Shown piece by piece: positions 8,867 to 17,793 of a stretch of 64,000 bases of DNA. This stretch comes from Rhodospirillales bacterium. Its GTDB lineage: Bacteria; Pseudomonadota; Gammaproteobacteria; Nevskiales; Nevskiaceae. The position numbers were made by a program, and so were the translations under genes. The notes beneath the pieces were generated by a model. The model did no database searches, was not told the DNA's origin, and worked only from the letters and a program-made list of their open reading frames with translations. The stretch spans positions 1 to 64,000 of the forward strand of contig CAJCJH010000015.1 of assembly GCA_903970615.1 (NCBI GenBank), in the 5' to 3' direction. Numbering within the stretch: position 1 is the stretch's first letter; each line of letters begins with the position of its first letter.

Positions 8867-9739
8867 ATGGTCGCCGGCCGGCAGCCTGTCTGCAACGATG
8901 TCAAGGATCACAGCTTCTTTCTCGAAGGTGGCGATGTCGGCGTTCTGCTGATCCACGGCCTCACCGGCACGCCGGTGGAAATGCGCTATGTCGGCAAGGG
9001 TCTGCACAAGGCCGGCTTCACCGTTTATGGCGTGCAGCTGCCGGGGCATTGCGGCAGCGAAGCCGATCTCGCCGCCACCGGCTGGAAGGATTGGTATGCC
9101 GGCGTGGAACAAGCGCTGGCCGCGCTGCAAACGCGCGTCAAAACTGTGGTCGTCGGCGGTCTCTCGATGGGCGCGGTGATGTCGCTGCATCTGGCCGCAA
9201 AACACGGTGCAGAAATCAGCGGCCTGCTGCTCTACGGAACCACCCTCTGGTACGACGGCTGGACGATTCCGTGGTACAGCATTCTGTGGAAGCCGCTGAT
9301 CAATACGCCGCTGGGCCGCAATTACACGTTCATGGAAAAGTACCCTTACGGCATCAAGGACGAGCGCCTGCGCCGGCGCGTGGTGCAGAACATGTTATCC
9401 GGCAACAGCGCCGACGCTGGACTCGCCGGCATGCCGGCTTGCGGCGTGCGCGAGTTGTGGAAGCTGGTCGCCGAAGTCAAGAAAGAACTGCCTTCGATCT
9501 ACGCGCCCGCCCTGATTCTGCACGCGCGCGAAGACGACATGAGCAGCGTGCGCAACGCCTATTATGTGGCGCGGAATCTCGGCGGCCCGGCTGACGTAAG
9601 CCTGCTCGACGATTGCTATCACATGATTACCGTCGACCGGCAGCGCGACGAAGTGGTGGCGCGCAGCGTCGAATTCCTGCGGCGCATCGCGGCACAAACA
9701 GCGCCGCACAGCGGCCTGCGGGTCGCCGCGGTTTCCTGA
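8867..9739 (+). CDS. Alpha/beta hydrolase (carboxylesterase-like)
   Basis: This 290-residue soluble alpha/beta hydrolase has the oxyanion-hole motif LLIHGLTGTP, the nucleophile elbow GGLSMG (Ser100), a probable acid in LILHAREDD and a His in DDCYHMITVD. The fold and spacing resemble bacterial carboxylesterases and monoacylglycerol lipases. There is no signal peptide. It starts 3 bases after the aminotransferase stop and 22 bases before the methyltransferase, so it is the third gene of the operon. It could release or hydrolyse an acyl intermediate of this pathway. Confidence 0.82.
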   Translation: MVAGRQPVCNDVKDHSFFLEGGDVGVLLIHGLTGTPVEMRYVGKGLHKAGFTVYGVQLPGHCGSEADLAATGWKDWYAGVEQALAALQTRVKTVVVGGLSMGAVMSLHLAAKHGAEISGLLLYGTTLWYDGWTIPWYSILWKPLINTPLGRNYTFMEKYPYGIKDERLRRRVVQNMLSGNSADAGLAGMPACGVRELWKLVAEVKKELPSIYAPALILHAREDDMSSVRNAYYVARNLGGPADVSLLDDCYHMITVDRQRDEVVARSVEFLRRIAAQTAPHSGLRVAAVS

Positions 9740-9761
9740 AGGTTTTGAGAAGGTTCGGCGA

Positions 9762-11054
9762 GTGAACGACGGCGCGACGATCAGCCCGGGCAAACTGCGG
9801 CGGCGCTCGCTGGTGGATTGGGTGCTGAGCAAAGGCCTCGGCGATCTGATCAAATTCGGCCATCTCGAAGTCATCACCCCATCCGGCAACCGCTTGAATT
9901 TCGGCGACGGTGGCGGCGCGCCGGTAGTGGTTCGCTTCACCGACTCCGCCGCGCAATGGGCATTCCTGTTCGATCCGGAACTGCGCCTCGGCGAGATCTT
10001 TACCGACAGCCGACTGTTGATGGAACAAGGCAGCATCTACGATTTCCTGATCCTGGTACTGAGCAACATCCAGGCTTCGCCGAAGGAAAAACCGAATATC
10101 TTTGCGCGTATCGCAGCCCAAATACGCTTCGCCACGCGACGCCAGCGCCAGCGCAATACCTCGACTCGCGCGAAGCGCAATGTCGCGCGCCACTACGACC
10201 TCGGCGACGAACTTTATGCCTTGTTCCTGGATGCCGACTGGCAATATTCCTGCGCCTATTTCGAATCGCCGGATTTGACGCTGGAGCAGGCGCAACTGGC
10301 GAAGAAACGCCACATCGCCGCCAAGCTGATGGTCGATCGCGGCCATTCGGTGCTTGATATCGGCTGCGGCTGGGGCGGCTTGGCGTTGTATATGGCCGAG
10401 AGCGCGGAGGCGGGCGCCGTCACCGGCATCACTTTGTCCGAGGAACAACTCGCCCGCGCGCAACAACGCGCGGCGCAACGCGGCCTCGCTGATCGCGTGC
10501 AATTCCAGCTGCAGGATTATCGCAGTCTCAACGGCCAGTTCGATCGCATCGTCTCGGTCGGCATGTTCGAGCATGTCGGCCTTTCGTTCTACGACACCTA
10601 CTTTCAAAACTGCTTCCGCCTGCTGAAGCCGGACGGCGTGATGCTGCTGCACACGATCGGCTGCACCGGCGTGCCGACCCAAGCCAATCCCTGGCTCGAC
10701 CGTTACATTTTTCCCGGCGGCTACCTGCCGACCTTGTCCGAAATGATGCCGGCGATCGAACGCGCAGGTTTGGTCTTGAACGACATCGAAGTCTGGCGCC
10801 TGCATTACGCGCAGACCTTGCGAATCTGGCGCGAGCGCTTCATGGCGCGGCGCGGCGATGCCGAAAAACTCTACGACGATCGCTTCTGCCGCATGTGGGA
10901 ATTTTATCTGGCGTTCTGCGAAGCCGCGTTCCGGCACGAGGATGTCGTTGTGTTCCAGCTGCAACTTACCCGCCGCAACGATACCGTGCCGCTCAGCCGT
11001 GACTACATCGCGCAACGAGAAGCGCAATTGCGTCAGCGAGAACCTTCGGTCTGA
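9762..11054 (+). CDS. Cyclopropane-fatty-acyl-phospholipid synthase family methyltransferase
   Basis: This 430-residue SAM-dependent methyltransferase has the CFA-synthase layout. An N-terminal region of about 130 residues (an SCP2-like lipid-binding part with RFTDSAAQWAFLFDPELRLGE) is followed by NVARHYDLGDELYALFLD. The SAM site is VLDIGCGWGG (198-206), then SVGMFEHVG and HTIGCTGVP. The family adds a methylene or methyl group across acyl-chain double bonds of phospholipids; the group also contains enzymes with other lipid products. The GTG start at 9762 has GAGAAGG 8 bases upstream. It is the last gene of the operon, so its substrate may be the product of the preceding three genes rather than bulk membrane lipid. 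Confidence 0.88.
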   Translation: MNDGATISPGKLRRRSLVDWVLSKGLGDLIKFGHLEVITPSGNRLNFGDGGGAPVVVRFTDSAAQWAFLFDPELRLGEIFTDSRLLMEQGSIYDFLILVLSNIQASPKEKPNIFARIAAQIRFATRRQRQRNTSTRAKRNVARHYDLGDELYALFLDADWQYSCAYFESPDLTLEQAQLAKKRHIAAKLMVDRGHSVLDIGCGWGGLALYMAESAEAGAVTGITLSEEQLARAQQRAAQRGLADRVQFQLQDYRSLNGQFDRIVSVGMFEHVGLSFYDTYFQNCFRLLKPDGVMLLHTIGCTGVPTQANPWLDRYIFPGGYLPTLSEMMPAIERAGLVLNDIEVWRLHYAQTLRIWRERFMARRGDAEKLYDDRFCRMWEFYLAFCEAAFRHEDVVVFQLQLTRRNDTVPLSRDYIAQREAQLRQREPSV

Positions 11055-11097
11055 TCGGCTTTTCGTAACCCGCCAATCCGAGTAGTCGCTTTGCCGG

Positions 11098-11994
11098 CTA
11101 TAGGAAATGCGCCAGCAGCGGCACGCTGAGCAGAGACAACAGAATTCCGAGGCTGACCACCAGATTTGCCAGCGGTGGATCGAGATCGTGTTCCACTGCC
11201 AGAATGCCGGCAGTAATCATCGGCGCCATCGCGGTTTGCAGAATTCCGGCGGAAACAGCCACGCCGCGCACGCCTGAAATCAGCGCGATCGCCACGGCGA
11301 TCGCGGGCGAAAGCACGAGTTTCCAGCCTAATCCCGCGAACAATTTGCCGCGATTGCTGCCGATGTCGGCGAGCTTGAATTGCAGGCCCACCGAGAACAA
11401 GGCCAGCGGCGTCAGCGTATCACCCAGGCGCTTCAACACCGGCTCGAAAACTTCCGGCCAGCCGCCAAGCCAGCGTATGGCGAATGCCGCGATCAGCGCA
11501 AGAAATGGCGGGAATCGCAGAATGCGCCGACCGATTTCCGCCGGACGAAGTGTATCGCCGCTGTAGATCGCAGCCACTGAAACGCCGATCGTTGATAGCG
11601 ATAAAAATGTGCCGAGCTGGTCTGCGATCAAGGCCGGGCCGAGTGCTGCGTGGCCGAGCAGCGCTTCGACCATCGCCAGCCCCATGAACGCGGTGTTGCC
11701 CAGCCCGCAGGTGAGAATCAGGGCGCCGACGCTGCCGCGCGACCAGCCGAATGCGCGGCCCAGCAGCGGAAACAGCAGCAGCGCGCCGCCGATCGGAATC
11801 AGCGGCGCCAGCGCCGGAAATGCGAGCGTCGCATCAATGTGCAATTGCGGAATCTGATCCAGCACCAGAGCCGGCAGCGCGACATACAAAACCCAGAAGT
11901 TGATCGACGGCGCCAAGCCTTGCGGAAGCCGCAGCGTACGCGCCATCAGCGCGCCGAGTGCGAGGCACAACACCAGTAATAAAAAGGCTGTCAT
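11098..11994 (-). CDS. AEC family transporter
   Basis: This 298-residue integral membrane protein has about ten hydrophobic segments and the auxin-efflux-carrier family pattern: INFWVLYVALPALVLDQIP near the N-terminus, LILTCGLGNTAFMGLAMVEALLG in the middle and GILQTAMAPMITAGILA near the end. AEC proteins are secondary transporters; bacterial members often move dicarboxylates, but the substrate here cannot be told. It is convergent with the methyltransferase gene (43-base gap) and probably a single-gene unit. Confidence 0.88.
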   Translation of the reverse strand: MTAFLLLVLCLALGALMARTLRLPQGLAPSINFWVLYVALPALVLDQIPQLHIDATLAFPALAPLIPIGGALLLFPLLGRAFGWSRGSVGALILTCGLGNTAFMGLAMVEALLGHAALGPALIADQLGTFLSLSTIGVSVAAIYSGDTLRPAEIGRRILRFPPFLALIAAFAIRWLGGWPEVFEPVLKRLGDTLTPLALFSVGLQFKLADIGSNRGKLFAGLGWKLVLSPAIAVAIALISGVRGVAVSAGILQTAMAPMITAGILAVEHDLDPPLANLVVSLGILLSLLSVPLLAHFL

Positions 11995-12299
11995 CGAGCG
12001 TGCGCTCGGCTTTGTGCAGTGATTGCGGATTCTGGAACTTGCGGCTTCATCGCCAGTCGTAAATCGCAGCAGTAGCGGCGCGCGTGCATCTGAATCGCGG
12101 AATCATCAGAGGTTCACACGACCACACGCGCCACGCCAAACAGCATTCGGGGTCGACGAGACGAACGTCGAAGGTCAAAGGAGAGCAATGCCAGGGACGG
12201 CACCTGCTGCCTGCAAACGCTTGCGGTAAACAATGCCGGCGGCTCCAAGAAGCATGAGTATTTGCTGGCGTTCAGAAGCTTTCTGACAAAGTCCAGCTT
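11995..12299. other. Intergenic region, no feature recognised
   Basis: About 305 bases between the AEC transporter start and the end of the flavin oxidoreductase, both on the minus strand. A 68-codon open frame on the plus strand has no ribosome binding site or recognisable sequence. No tRNA, repeat or terminator was found. Confidence 0.4.
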
Positions 12300-13955
12300 T
12301 CAGTGCAGGCCAAAAGAATGGCGATTCAGAATGTGCAGTGGATCGCGTAGGCGCTTCGCCGCAGTCAAGCGGTTACGGATTTCGGCCGGCGCACGCTGCT
12401 GAAATTCCTGCGCCCACTTGGAGCCGACGCCATGTTCGGCGCTGAAGGTGCCGCCGAATTTTTCGGTGACATCGAACACGCAAGCCGTTAACGCCGCCGC
12501 ATGACTGGCAACCGGTTGTTCCTTCGTGCCGAGCAAATGCAGGTGCGCACCACCAACGCCGGCATGACCGAATGCGACGAATTCCAGCTGCGGCCATTGC
12601 GCCAGCAGCTCGCGTTGCAGCGCCGAGAGATAGTCTCCAAACACATGCACCGGCGCAGCCGTATCGAAGGCGAGCCGGCCGCCGCCGAGTTTGCGCATCC
12701 GCGCATTGCTGGATTCGGTGATCGAATGCCGCAGCTTCTTCAAAACCGGCAGCGGCGCATAGCCAATCTGCTGCGCCGGCCACTGCAAGGTTTCGCTGAC
12801 GAACTCATAAAGCTGGCTGGCGAGATCATCGCCATCGGCTGCATCGTGTTCCGCGCTGCGCTGCGATTTGATTTGCAGCAGCACGAAATAAGGCGAGGCC
12901 AAAGGCTCACCCTCGAACGGCCAGCGGAATGCAGCGCCCTGATGTTCGCGCACCAGCTCGATCGCCGGCCAGCCGATAAATTCGAACTCCTCGACATCGC
13001 CCGGAAAACGCTCGCGCGCGGCTTCGAATATTTTCATCGCCGCCGGCATGTCCGCCACCGGCAACAGCACCGCCTCGCGCTGCACTGGAACCGGATACGT
13101 GCGCAGCTGCACGCGCGTGATCACGCCAAGCACGCCTTGGCTGCCGACCAGTCCCCAAGCCGGCTGCACGCTGGCGGAATCGATCGCCAAAGTTTCCGGA
13201 TCGGGCCGATCCCAAGGCGGCGCAGCGCAGGGTCCAGCGGCAGCGCCGTTACCCCAGAAACCCCATGCCGCCGTGCATAAACGTGCCGCCGTGCCATAGC
13301 ACACTGCATTGGCGCCGGCCGATCCATTGGCGACGCAGGCACCGACACTTGCCGCGCTCGATGAGCCCATTTCCATTGGCCAGACCAGACCGATTGGCGC
13401 CAGCAGATCGTTGAGGACATCGACCGCCATGCCCGCTTCGACCGTGATGGTGGCACCCGCGAGTGCGGCGCTTTTATCGAGCTGTGATTCAGGCTGGCCG
13501 AGCCACCAGTTCAACAGTTGATCGCGGTGTTGATTGGCGTCGCCCGGGCGATCGAACTGCAAAGCACGACCATCCGCCAGTGTAAACTTCAACGGCTGCG
13601 TCAGCCGCTCCAGCGAAAGCACCACCTCGCCCTGCGGCCTTTGTGCTTCAACCAGACCGGTGCGCCCGGCGCTGATCACCAGCGGCTGCTGTAATTCGTT
13701 GCAGGCACGCAGCATGTCGCCCACTTCGGCTTCGCATTCCGGCACCAGCAGCGCCAGCGCCTTGCCGGGCGTTCCGCGCTCCGGAATTTCGTAGCGCTGC
13801 AATTTTTCCGGCGCATCGAAAAAGTGTTCGCGGAAAAGCTGACTCAGAGTGCTTGCGCTCAAAACGGTTTGCTCGTGATGTTGGGTTGCAGCGATCGCAA
13901 CGAATTTGCTGAAGGATTTTAAGCCACATCCAGCGTGGCGTTGGGGGCGACTCAA
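12300..13955 (-). CDS. FAD-binding oxidoreductase (glycolate oxidase/D-lactate dehydrogenase type)
   Basis: The protein has the FAD-binding PCMH fold: LALLVPECEAEVGDMLRACNELQQPLVISAGRTGL, then GSSSAASVGACVANGSAGANAVCYG and WGLVGSQGVLGVITRVQLRTYP. A C-terminal FAD-oxidase cap ends with FVAFGHAGVGGAHLHLLG and GTFSAEHGVGSKW. This matches the glycolate oxidase subunit D/D-lactate dehydrogenase family, which oxidises 2-hydroxy acids with electrons going to the respiratory chain. The substrate is not evident. The frame can begin with TTG at 13955, but family-like sequence begins near a TTG at 13862 (LSASTLSQLF), so the true protein is probably about 520 residues. It stands alone. Confidence 0.82.
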   Translation of the reverse strand: MSRPQRHAGCGLKSFSKFVAIAATQHHEQTVLSASTLSQLFREHFFDAPEKLQRYEIPERGTPGKALALLVPECEAEVGDMLRACNELQQPLVISAGRTGLVEAQRPQGEVVLSLERLTQPLKFTLADGRALQFDRPGDANQHRDQLLNWWLGQPESQLDKSAALAGATITVEAGMAVDVLNDLLAPIGLVWPMEMGSSSAASVGACVANGSAGANAVCYGTAARLCTAAWGFWGNGAAAGPCAAPPWDRPDPETLAIDSASVQPAWGLVGSQGVLGVITRVQLRTYPVPVQREAVLLPVADMPAAMKIFEAARERFPGDVEEFEFIGWPAIELVREHQGAAFRWPFEGEPLASPYFVLLQIKSQRSAEHDAADGDDLASQLYEFVSETLQWPAQQIGYAPLPVLKKLRHSITESSNARMRKLGGGRLAFDTAAPVHVFGDYLSALQRELLAQWPQLEFVAFGHAGVGGAHLHLLGTKEQPVASHAAALTACVFDVTEKFGGTFSAEHGVGSKWAQEFQQRAPAEIRNRLTAAKRLRDPLHILNRHSFGLH

Positions 13956-14189
13956 GGCGAAAAATCTGCTTGATTCTCACTGGCATCTGAGATCTTTCGA
14001 TCGGCCATTCAAAGAAATCATTCAGCGCAAAAGTATAGTCACTCCATCGTGGTAACGATTGGATGGCACCGCTTGAATCGCAGCACCGGCTTTCGCCAGC
14101 TTTGCACGCGCTGACGCGATGAACGCGCGCAAGCTACGCTTTGATCCAGCACGCCGGGCCCGCTGGCGCCATTCCGCAAGCACTGATCG

Positions 14190-15620
14190 ATGCCGCATAT
14201 TCTCAATCTCCGAAATCTGACGATCGCAGCGCACTTGCTGATCGCCACGCCGACGGCGCTGCATGCGCTGTTGACCAAGCGTGATCCGCGTGCGGCCTGG
14301 GGCTGGATCGCGGTGTGCTGGTTGTTTCCGCTGGCGGGCGCGGCACTGTATTTGATCTTCGGCATCAACCGCATTCACACACTGGCGCGGCGGCGGGTGG
14401 GCTTCGCGCCCTCGCTCACGCCAACCGCCTTGCGCGAGCTGCCGGCGCAACTGAAATCCGATTCAACCGATAACGAGCGCCTACTGGAACTGGTGCGCAT
14501 CGGCCAAGCCATGACCGGCCGCGAATTGACCTTCGGCAATGCCATTACGCCGCTGCACAATGGCGAAGCCGCCTATCCGGCGATGCTGGCCGCGATCGCC
14601 TCGGCAAAGCGGCGTATCGATCTGGCGACCTACATTTATCGTCGCGGAGAAATCGGCGAGCAGTTCGCCGCGGCGCTGGCGGCAGCACAGGCGCGCGGCG
14701 TTGAAGTGCATGTACTGCTGGATGGCGTGGCGGATATTTATTACCTGCCGCGCGCCAGCAGCCTGCTGCGCAAGCATGGCCTGCAGCCGCAATTGTTTCT
14801 GCCGCTGCGCTGGTTTCCGCCGATGCTGCATGCGAATCTGCGCAACCATCGCAAGCTGCTGTTGATCGATCAACAACTCGCGTTCACCGGCGGCATGAAT
14901 ATCGCGGATCATCATCTGATGCAGCGGCCCGAAGGCCCGCGCGTGCAGGACATTCATTTCCGCATCGAAGGCCCGGTAGTGGCGCAGATGGTCGAGGTGT
15001 TCAATCAGGATTGGCGCTTCGTCACCCGCGAAGAACTGCCGGCACCGGCTGAAATTGCCGCGACATCGGGCAATGTTGCAGCGCGCGTGATCACCGATGG
15101 TCCGAATGAAGATCTCGACAAATTGTTGATGGTGCTGCTCGGCGCGCTTGCGGCTGCGCATCATCGCGTCTGGATCATGACGCCCTATTTCATTCCGAAT
15201 CCGGCGCTGGTTGCAGCGCTGCAATCGGCTGCGCTGCGCGGTGTCGATGTGAGCATCGTGCTGCCGGCGCAAAGCGATCAGCCTTGGATCAACTGGGCTT
15301 CGCGCAATTATTTCATCGCCCTGCTGCAGCGGCATGTGCGGATTTTTTTTCGGCCGCCGCCCTTTGCGCACACCAAACTTTTTCTCATCGACGATCGCTA
15401 TCTGCAGCTTGGCTCGGCGAATCTCGATAATCGCAGCCTGCGGCTCAATTTCGAATTGGTGCTTGAATCGATCGATACCGATCTGGTCGCCCAGCTGGGC
15501 GAACATTTTGCCAGCGTGCGTGCGGCTTCCCGCGAAGTCGATCGCGCGCAGATCGAAAAACGCTCGTTCGCGGCACGCCTGCGCGATGCGCTTTGCTGGC
15601 TGTTTTCGCCTTATCTTTAA
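14190..15620 (+). CDS. cls: Cardiolipin synthase
   Basis: This 476-residue enzyme condenses two phosphatidylglycerols into cardiolipin at the inner membrane. Two N-terminal hydrophobic segments include RDPRAAWGWIAVCWLFPLAGAALYLIFGINR, typical of ClsA-like enzymes. Two phospholipase D HKD motifs follow, in HANLRNHRKLLLIDQQ...FTGGMNI and HTKLFLIDDRYLQLGSANLDNRS. The C-terminus LCWLFSPYL is the usual Cls ending. The ATG at 14190 gives the expected length. It is a single gene convergent with hup. Confidence 0.94.
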   Translation: MPHILNLRNLTIAAHLLIATPTALHALLTKRDPRAAWGWIAVCWLFPLAGAALYLIFGINRIHTLARRRVGFAPSLTPTALRELPAQLKSDSTDNERLLELVRIGQAMTGRELTFGNAITPLHNGEAAYPAMLAAIASAKRRIDLATYIYRRGEIGEQFAAALAAAQARGVEVHVLLDGVADIYYLPRASSLLRKHGLQPQLFLPLRWFPPMLHANLRNHRKLLLIDQQLAFTGGMNIADHHLMQRPEGPRVQDIHFRIEGPVVAQMVEVFNQDWRFVTREELPAPAEIAATSGNVAARVITDGPNEDLDKLLMVLLGALAAAHHRVWIMTPYFIPNPALVAALQSAALRGVDVSIVLPAQSDQPWINWASRNYFIALLQRHVRIFFRPPPFAHTKLFLIDDRYLQLGSANLDNRSLRLNFELVLESIDTDLVAQLGEHFASVRAASREVDRAQIEKRSFAARLRDALCWLFSPYL

Positions 15621-15653
15621 CTCGCCACGCAGCGAGAAAATTGCCTGGCCGCG

Positions 15654-15680
15654 TAAAAAAAACCGCCTCGATCGAGGCGG
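15654..15680 (-). terminator. Rho-independent terminator of the HU gene
   Basis: CCGCCTCGATCGAGGCGG (15663-15680) is a perfect self-complementary stem, followed on the minus strand by a run of nine T (15654-15662). It lies 36 bases after the HU stop. Confidence 0.88.
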
Positions 15681-15715
15681 CCTTATCAAGCGTTCAAAGC
15701 CGGCGGTCGATCCGC

Positions 15716-15991
15716 TTAGCTGTTGAGGCTGTCTTTCAGGGCTTTCGCCGGCACGAACTTGACCTTCTTCGCGGCGGCGATCTGAATCGTCGCGCCAGTG
15801 GAAGGATTGCGGCCGCTGCGAGCGGCGGTGTGGGCAACCTTGAACTTGCCAATTTCCGGCAGGGAAATTTCGCCGCCGGCGATCAGGTCCTTGCGAACCG
15901 CAACGGCCAGTTCGCTGAGCACGGCGTCGGCAACGGTGCCGGTGATATCGCAGGTATCTGCGAGGTGCTTGATGAGTTCTGCTTTGGTCAT
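15716..15991 (-). CDS. HU family DNA-binding protein
   Basis: This 91-residue nucleoid protein has the HU/IHF fold. The N-terminal helices (MTKAELIKHLADTCDITGTVADAVLSEL) are followed by ISLPEIGKFKV and the DNA-binding arm RSGRNPSTGATIQI, ending with KKVKFVPAKALKDSLNS. The arm sequence is HU-like and lacks features specific to IHF subunits. A good GGAGG lies 6 bases before the ATG. It is monocistronic with its own terminator. It binds and bends DNA, probably as a homodimer. Confidence 0.94.
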   Translation of the reverse strand: MTKAELIKHLADTCDITGTVADAVLSELAVAVRKDLIAGGEISLPEIGKFKVAHTAARSGRNPSTGATIQIAAAKKVKFVPAKALKDSLNS

Positions 15992-16355
15992 GTGCCCTCC
16001 AGGGCGGTTTGGAATTCAGATATTGATGGGGATGTCGATGCGCCTAACCACTGCGACACTGCGAGGCTCAACTTCAAAGCCCCGCCTCGTGCAATTTCCG
16101 CGGCTGCTTTTGCGAGACGCAAAAGATTTTTGAGCCGCTGAAGCTTGCGTTGAAGATTGCGGAAGATCAATCCTTTGGCATTGAAGCGAAGCTAAACTTT
16201 CATTCCGGCCGGTTCGATCATCTGCGAATCCCGCATCGCCGATTTTCGATCCGAAGCCGGAAATACAGCGCCAAACCGATACGCTATGTTAACCGACAAA
16301 CCCGCGGCGGCAAGCGCTCGCGTATTTTAACGCTTGGTCTGGAAGGTGGAAGTGT
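15992..16355. other. Divergent promoter region between HU and rmuC
   Basis: These 364 bases separate divergent genes and must hold both promoters, but no canonical -35/-10 pair stands out. Short open frames on both strands lack ribosome binding sites. A small inverted repeat (TTTTGCGAGACGCAAAA, 16108-16124) is present. Confidence 0.35.
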
Positions 16356-17741
16356 ATGGAGATCGTAGTCTTCGTGGTGGTGACACTGGCCGCGCTCGCG
16401 CTGCTGTATTTTGCGATCGCGCGGCTGCTGGCGAATCGTCCGGCTTATCCGGCGGAGATTGAAGCGTTTGGCCGCGAACACAACCGGCTGGTCGAGGATT
16501 TGAAGATCGAGCGCGCCGCCGCGCGAGGTCTCGGCACCGACAATGGCCGGTTGACCGCGCGCGTCGAAACGCTGGAACGGGAACTCGCGGCGAAAGAGCG
16601 GCAGCGGCGTGTCGCCGAAGATGCCTTGCAGTCTGAAGTCGTGCAATTACAGGGACAACTGCGCAGCAAGACCGAAGCGCTGGCGCAAGCCGCTGCGCAA
16701 TTGGAGCACGCCGAACGTGCCAATGCGGAGATGAAGCAATTCCTCGCCGAAGCGCAAAACCGGCTATCCGGATTGTTCACCGACATGGCCGGAAAAGTTT
16801 TCGACGAACGCACGCGCGCGCTCGAAGAAAAGCTGAATTTCACGACCGAGCAGTCGCGCGCCGACATCGAAAAGCTGTTGCAGCCGTATGCCGAAAAGCT
16901 GGGCGAATTCCGTCAGCGACTCGAACTTGTTCACGATGAGGAAACGCAGGAACGGGCCACGCTGTTCAGCGCCGTTAAGGAACTGAAAAATCTCAACCAG
17001 CACGTTGCCGATCGTGCCGCCGCGCTCACTGATGTGCTGAAAGGCGCGTCCAAGGTACGCAGCGATTGGGGCGATTTGATGCTGGAAAATGTTCTCAGCA
17101 GTTCTGGCCTGATCGAAGGGCAGCATTACCTGCGCAACCGCGTCGGCGAAAAAAATACCTTACCGGATGTGCTGATTACACTACCGGATGATCGCAAGAT
17201 CGTGATCGATTGCAGCCTCAGCCTCGACGCCTGGCAGCAGGCAATGAACGCCGGCACACCCGCCGTACACGAAGATGCCTTGCAACGTCATGCGCAGAGC
17301 GTGAAGCAGCACATCGTCCAGCTGGCGGCCAAAAATTATCCCAAACTCGCCGGTGAAAGCGCGCTGGAAATCACCATCGCTTTCGTGCCGATAGAAGCCG
17401 CGCTCTCCGCCGCACTCGGCACCGAACCTGGCTTGCAGGCCGAAGCCTTCGAGCACAAGGTGGCGCTGGCTTCGCCGAACACGTTGATCGCTTTGCTATC
17501 GGTCGTCGAACGGCTCTGGGCGCGCGATCTGGTGCGTCAGCAGGCAGCGGAAATCAGCGCAGCAGGCGATAAAGTTCTGGAAGCGCTAACGCCGTTATTG
17601 CAAGTATTTGAAAAAACCGGCAAGCAGTTGGGGTTGGCGCATGAAAGTTTCGCCGAGGCGAGCCGGCTGCTCACCGAATCCAGTCAATCGTTGATTCCGC
17701 ATGCGCAGCGGCTGGTAGCGCTGGGCAAAACGAAGCGTTGA
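16356..17741 (+). CDS. rmuC: DNA recombination protein RmuC
   Basis: This 461-residue protein has an N-terminal membrane segment (residues 2-27), a coiled-coil region (about 40-150, rich in E, R, A and L) and the RmuC nuclease-like domain. The domain contains ASKVRSDWGDLMLENVLSSSGL, LPDVLITLPDDRKIVIDCSLSLDAW and ALASPNTLIALLSVVERLW. The IDCSLSLDAW region replaces the usual DSK of the family (D-S-K/V-SL), so the active-site lysine position differs and deserves attention. RmuC limits inversions at short repeats. Single-gene unit. Confidence 0.93.
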   Translation: MEIVVFVVVTLAALALLYFAIARLLANRPAYPAEIEAFGREHNRLVEDLKIERAAARGLGTDNGRLTARVETLERELAAKERQRRVAEDALQSEVVQLQGQLRSKTEALAQAAAQLEHAERANAEMKQFLAEAQNRLSGLFTDMAGKVFDERTRALEEKLNFTTEQSRADIEKLLQPYAEKLGEFRQRLELVHDEETQERATLFSAVKELKNLNQHVADRAAALTDVLKGASKVRSDWGDLMLENVLSSSGLIEGQHYLRNRVGEKNTLPDVLITLPDDRKIVIDCSLSLDAWQQAMNAGTPAVHEDALQRHAQSVKQHIVQLAAKNYPKLAGESALEITIAFVPIEAALSAALGTEPGLQAEAFEHKVALASPNTLIALLSVVERLWARDLVRQQAAEISAAGDKVLEALTPLLQVFEKTGKQLGLAHESFAEASRLLTESSQSLIPHAQRLVALGKTKR

Positions 17742-17793
17742 AAAACTTCTGATTTTCGAGCGAAATTCGAATCAGGCCTTGATTGGAGTCGCG

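Noticed and set aside
9627-11027. A 466-codon minus-strand frame opposite the CFA-like gene.
   Set aside because: The plus-strand gene has clear motifs and operon spacing; the antisense frame has none.
14481-15689. A 402-codon minus-strand frame opposite cardiolipin synthase.
   Set aside because: Shadow frame, overlapping the HKD motifs of the real gene.
15992-16355. Short plus-strand frames between HU and rmuC as possible small genes.
   Set aside because: They have no ribosome binding sites and overlap the probable divergent promoters.
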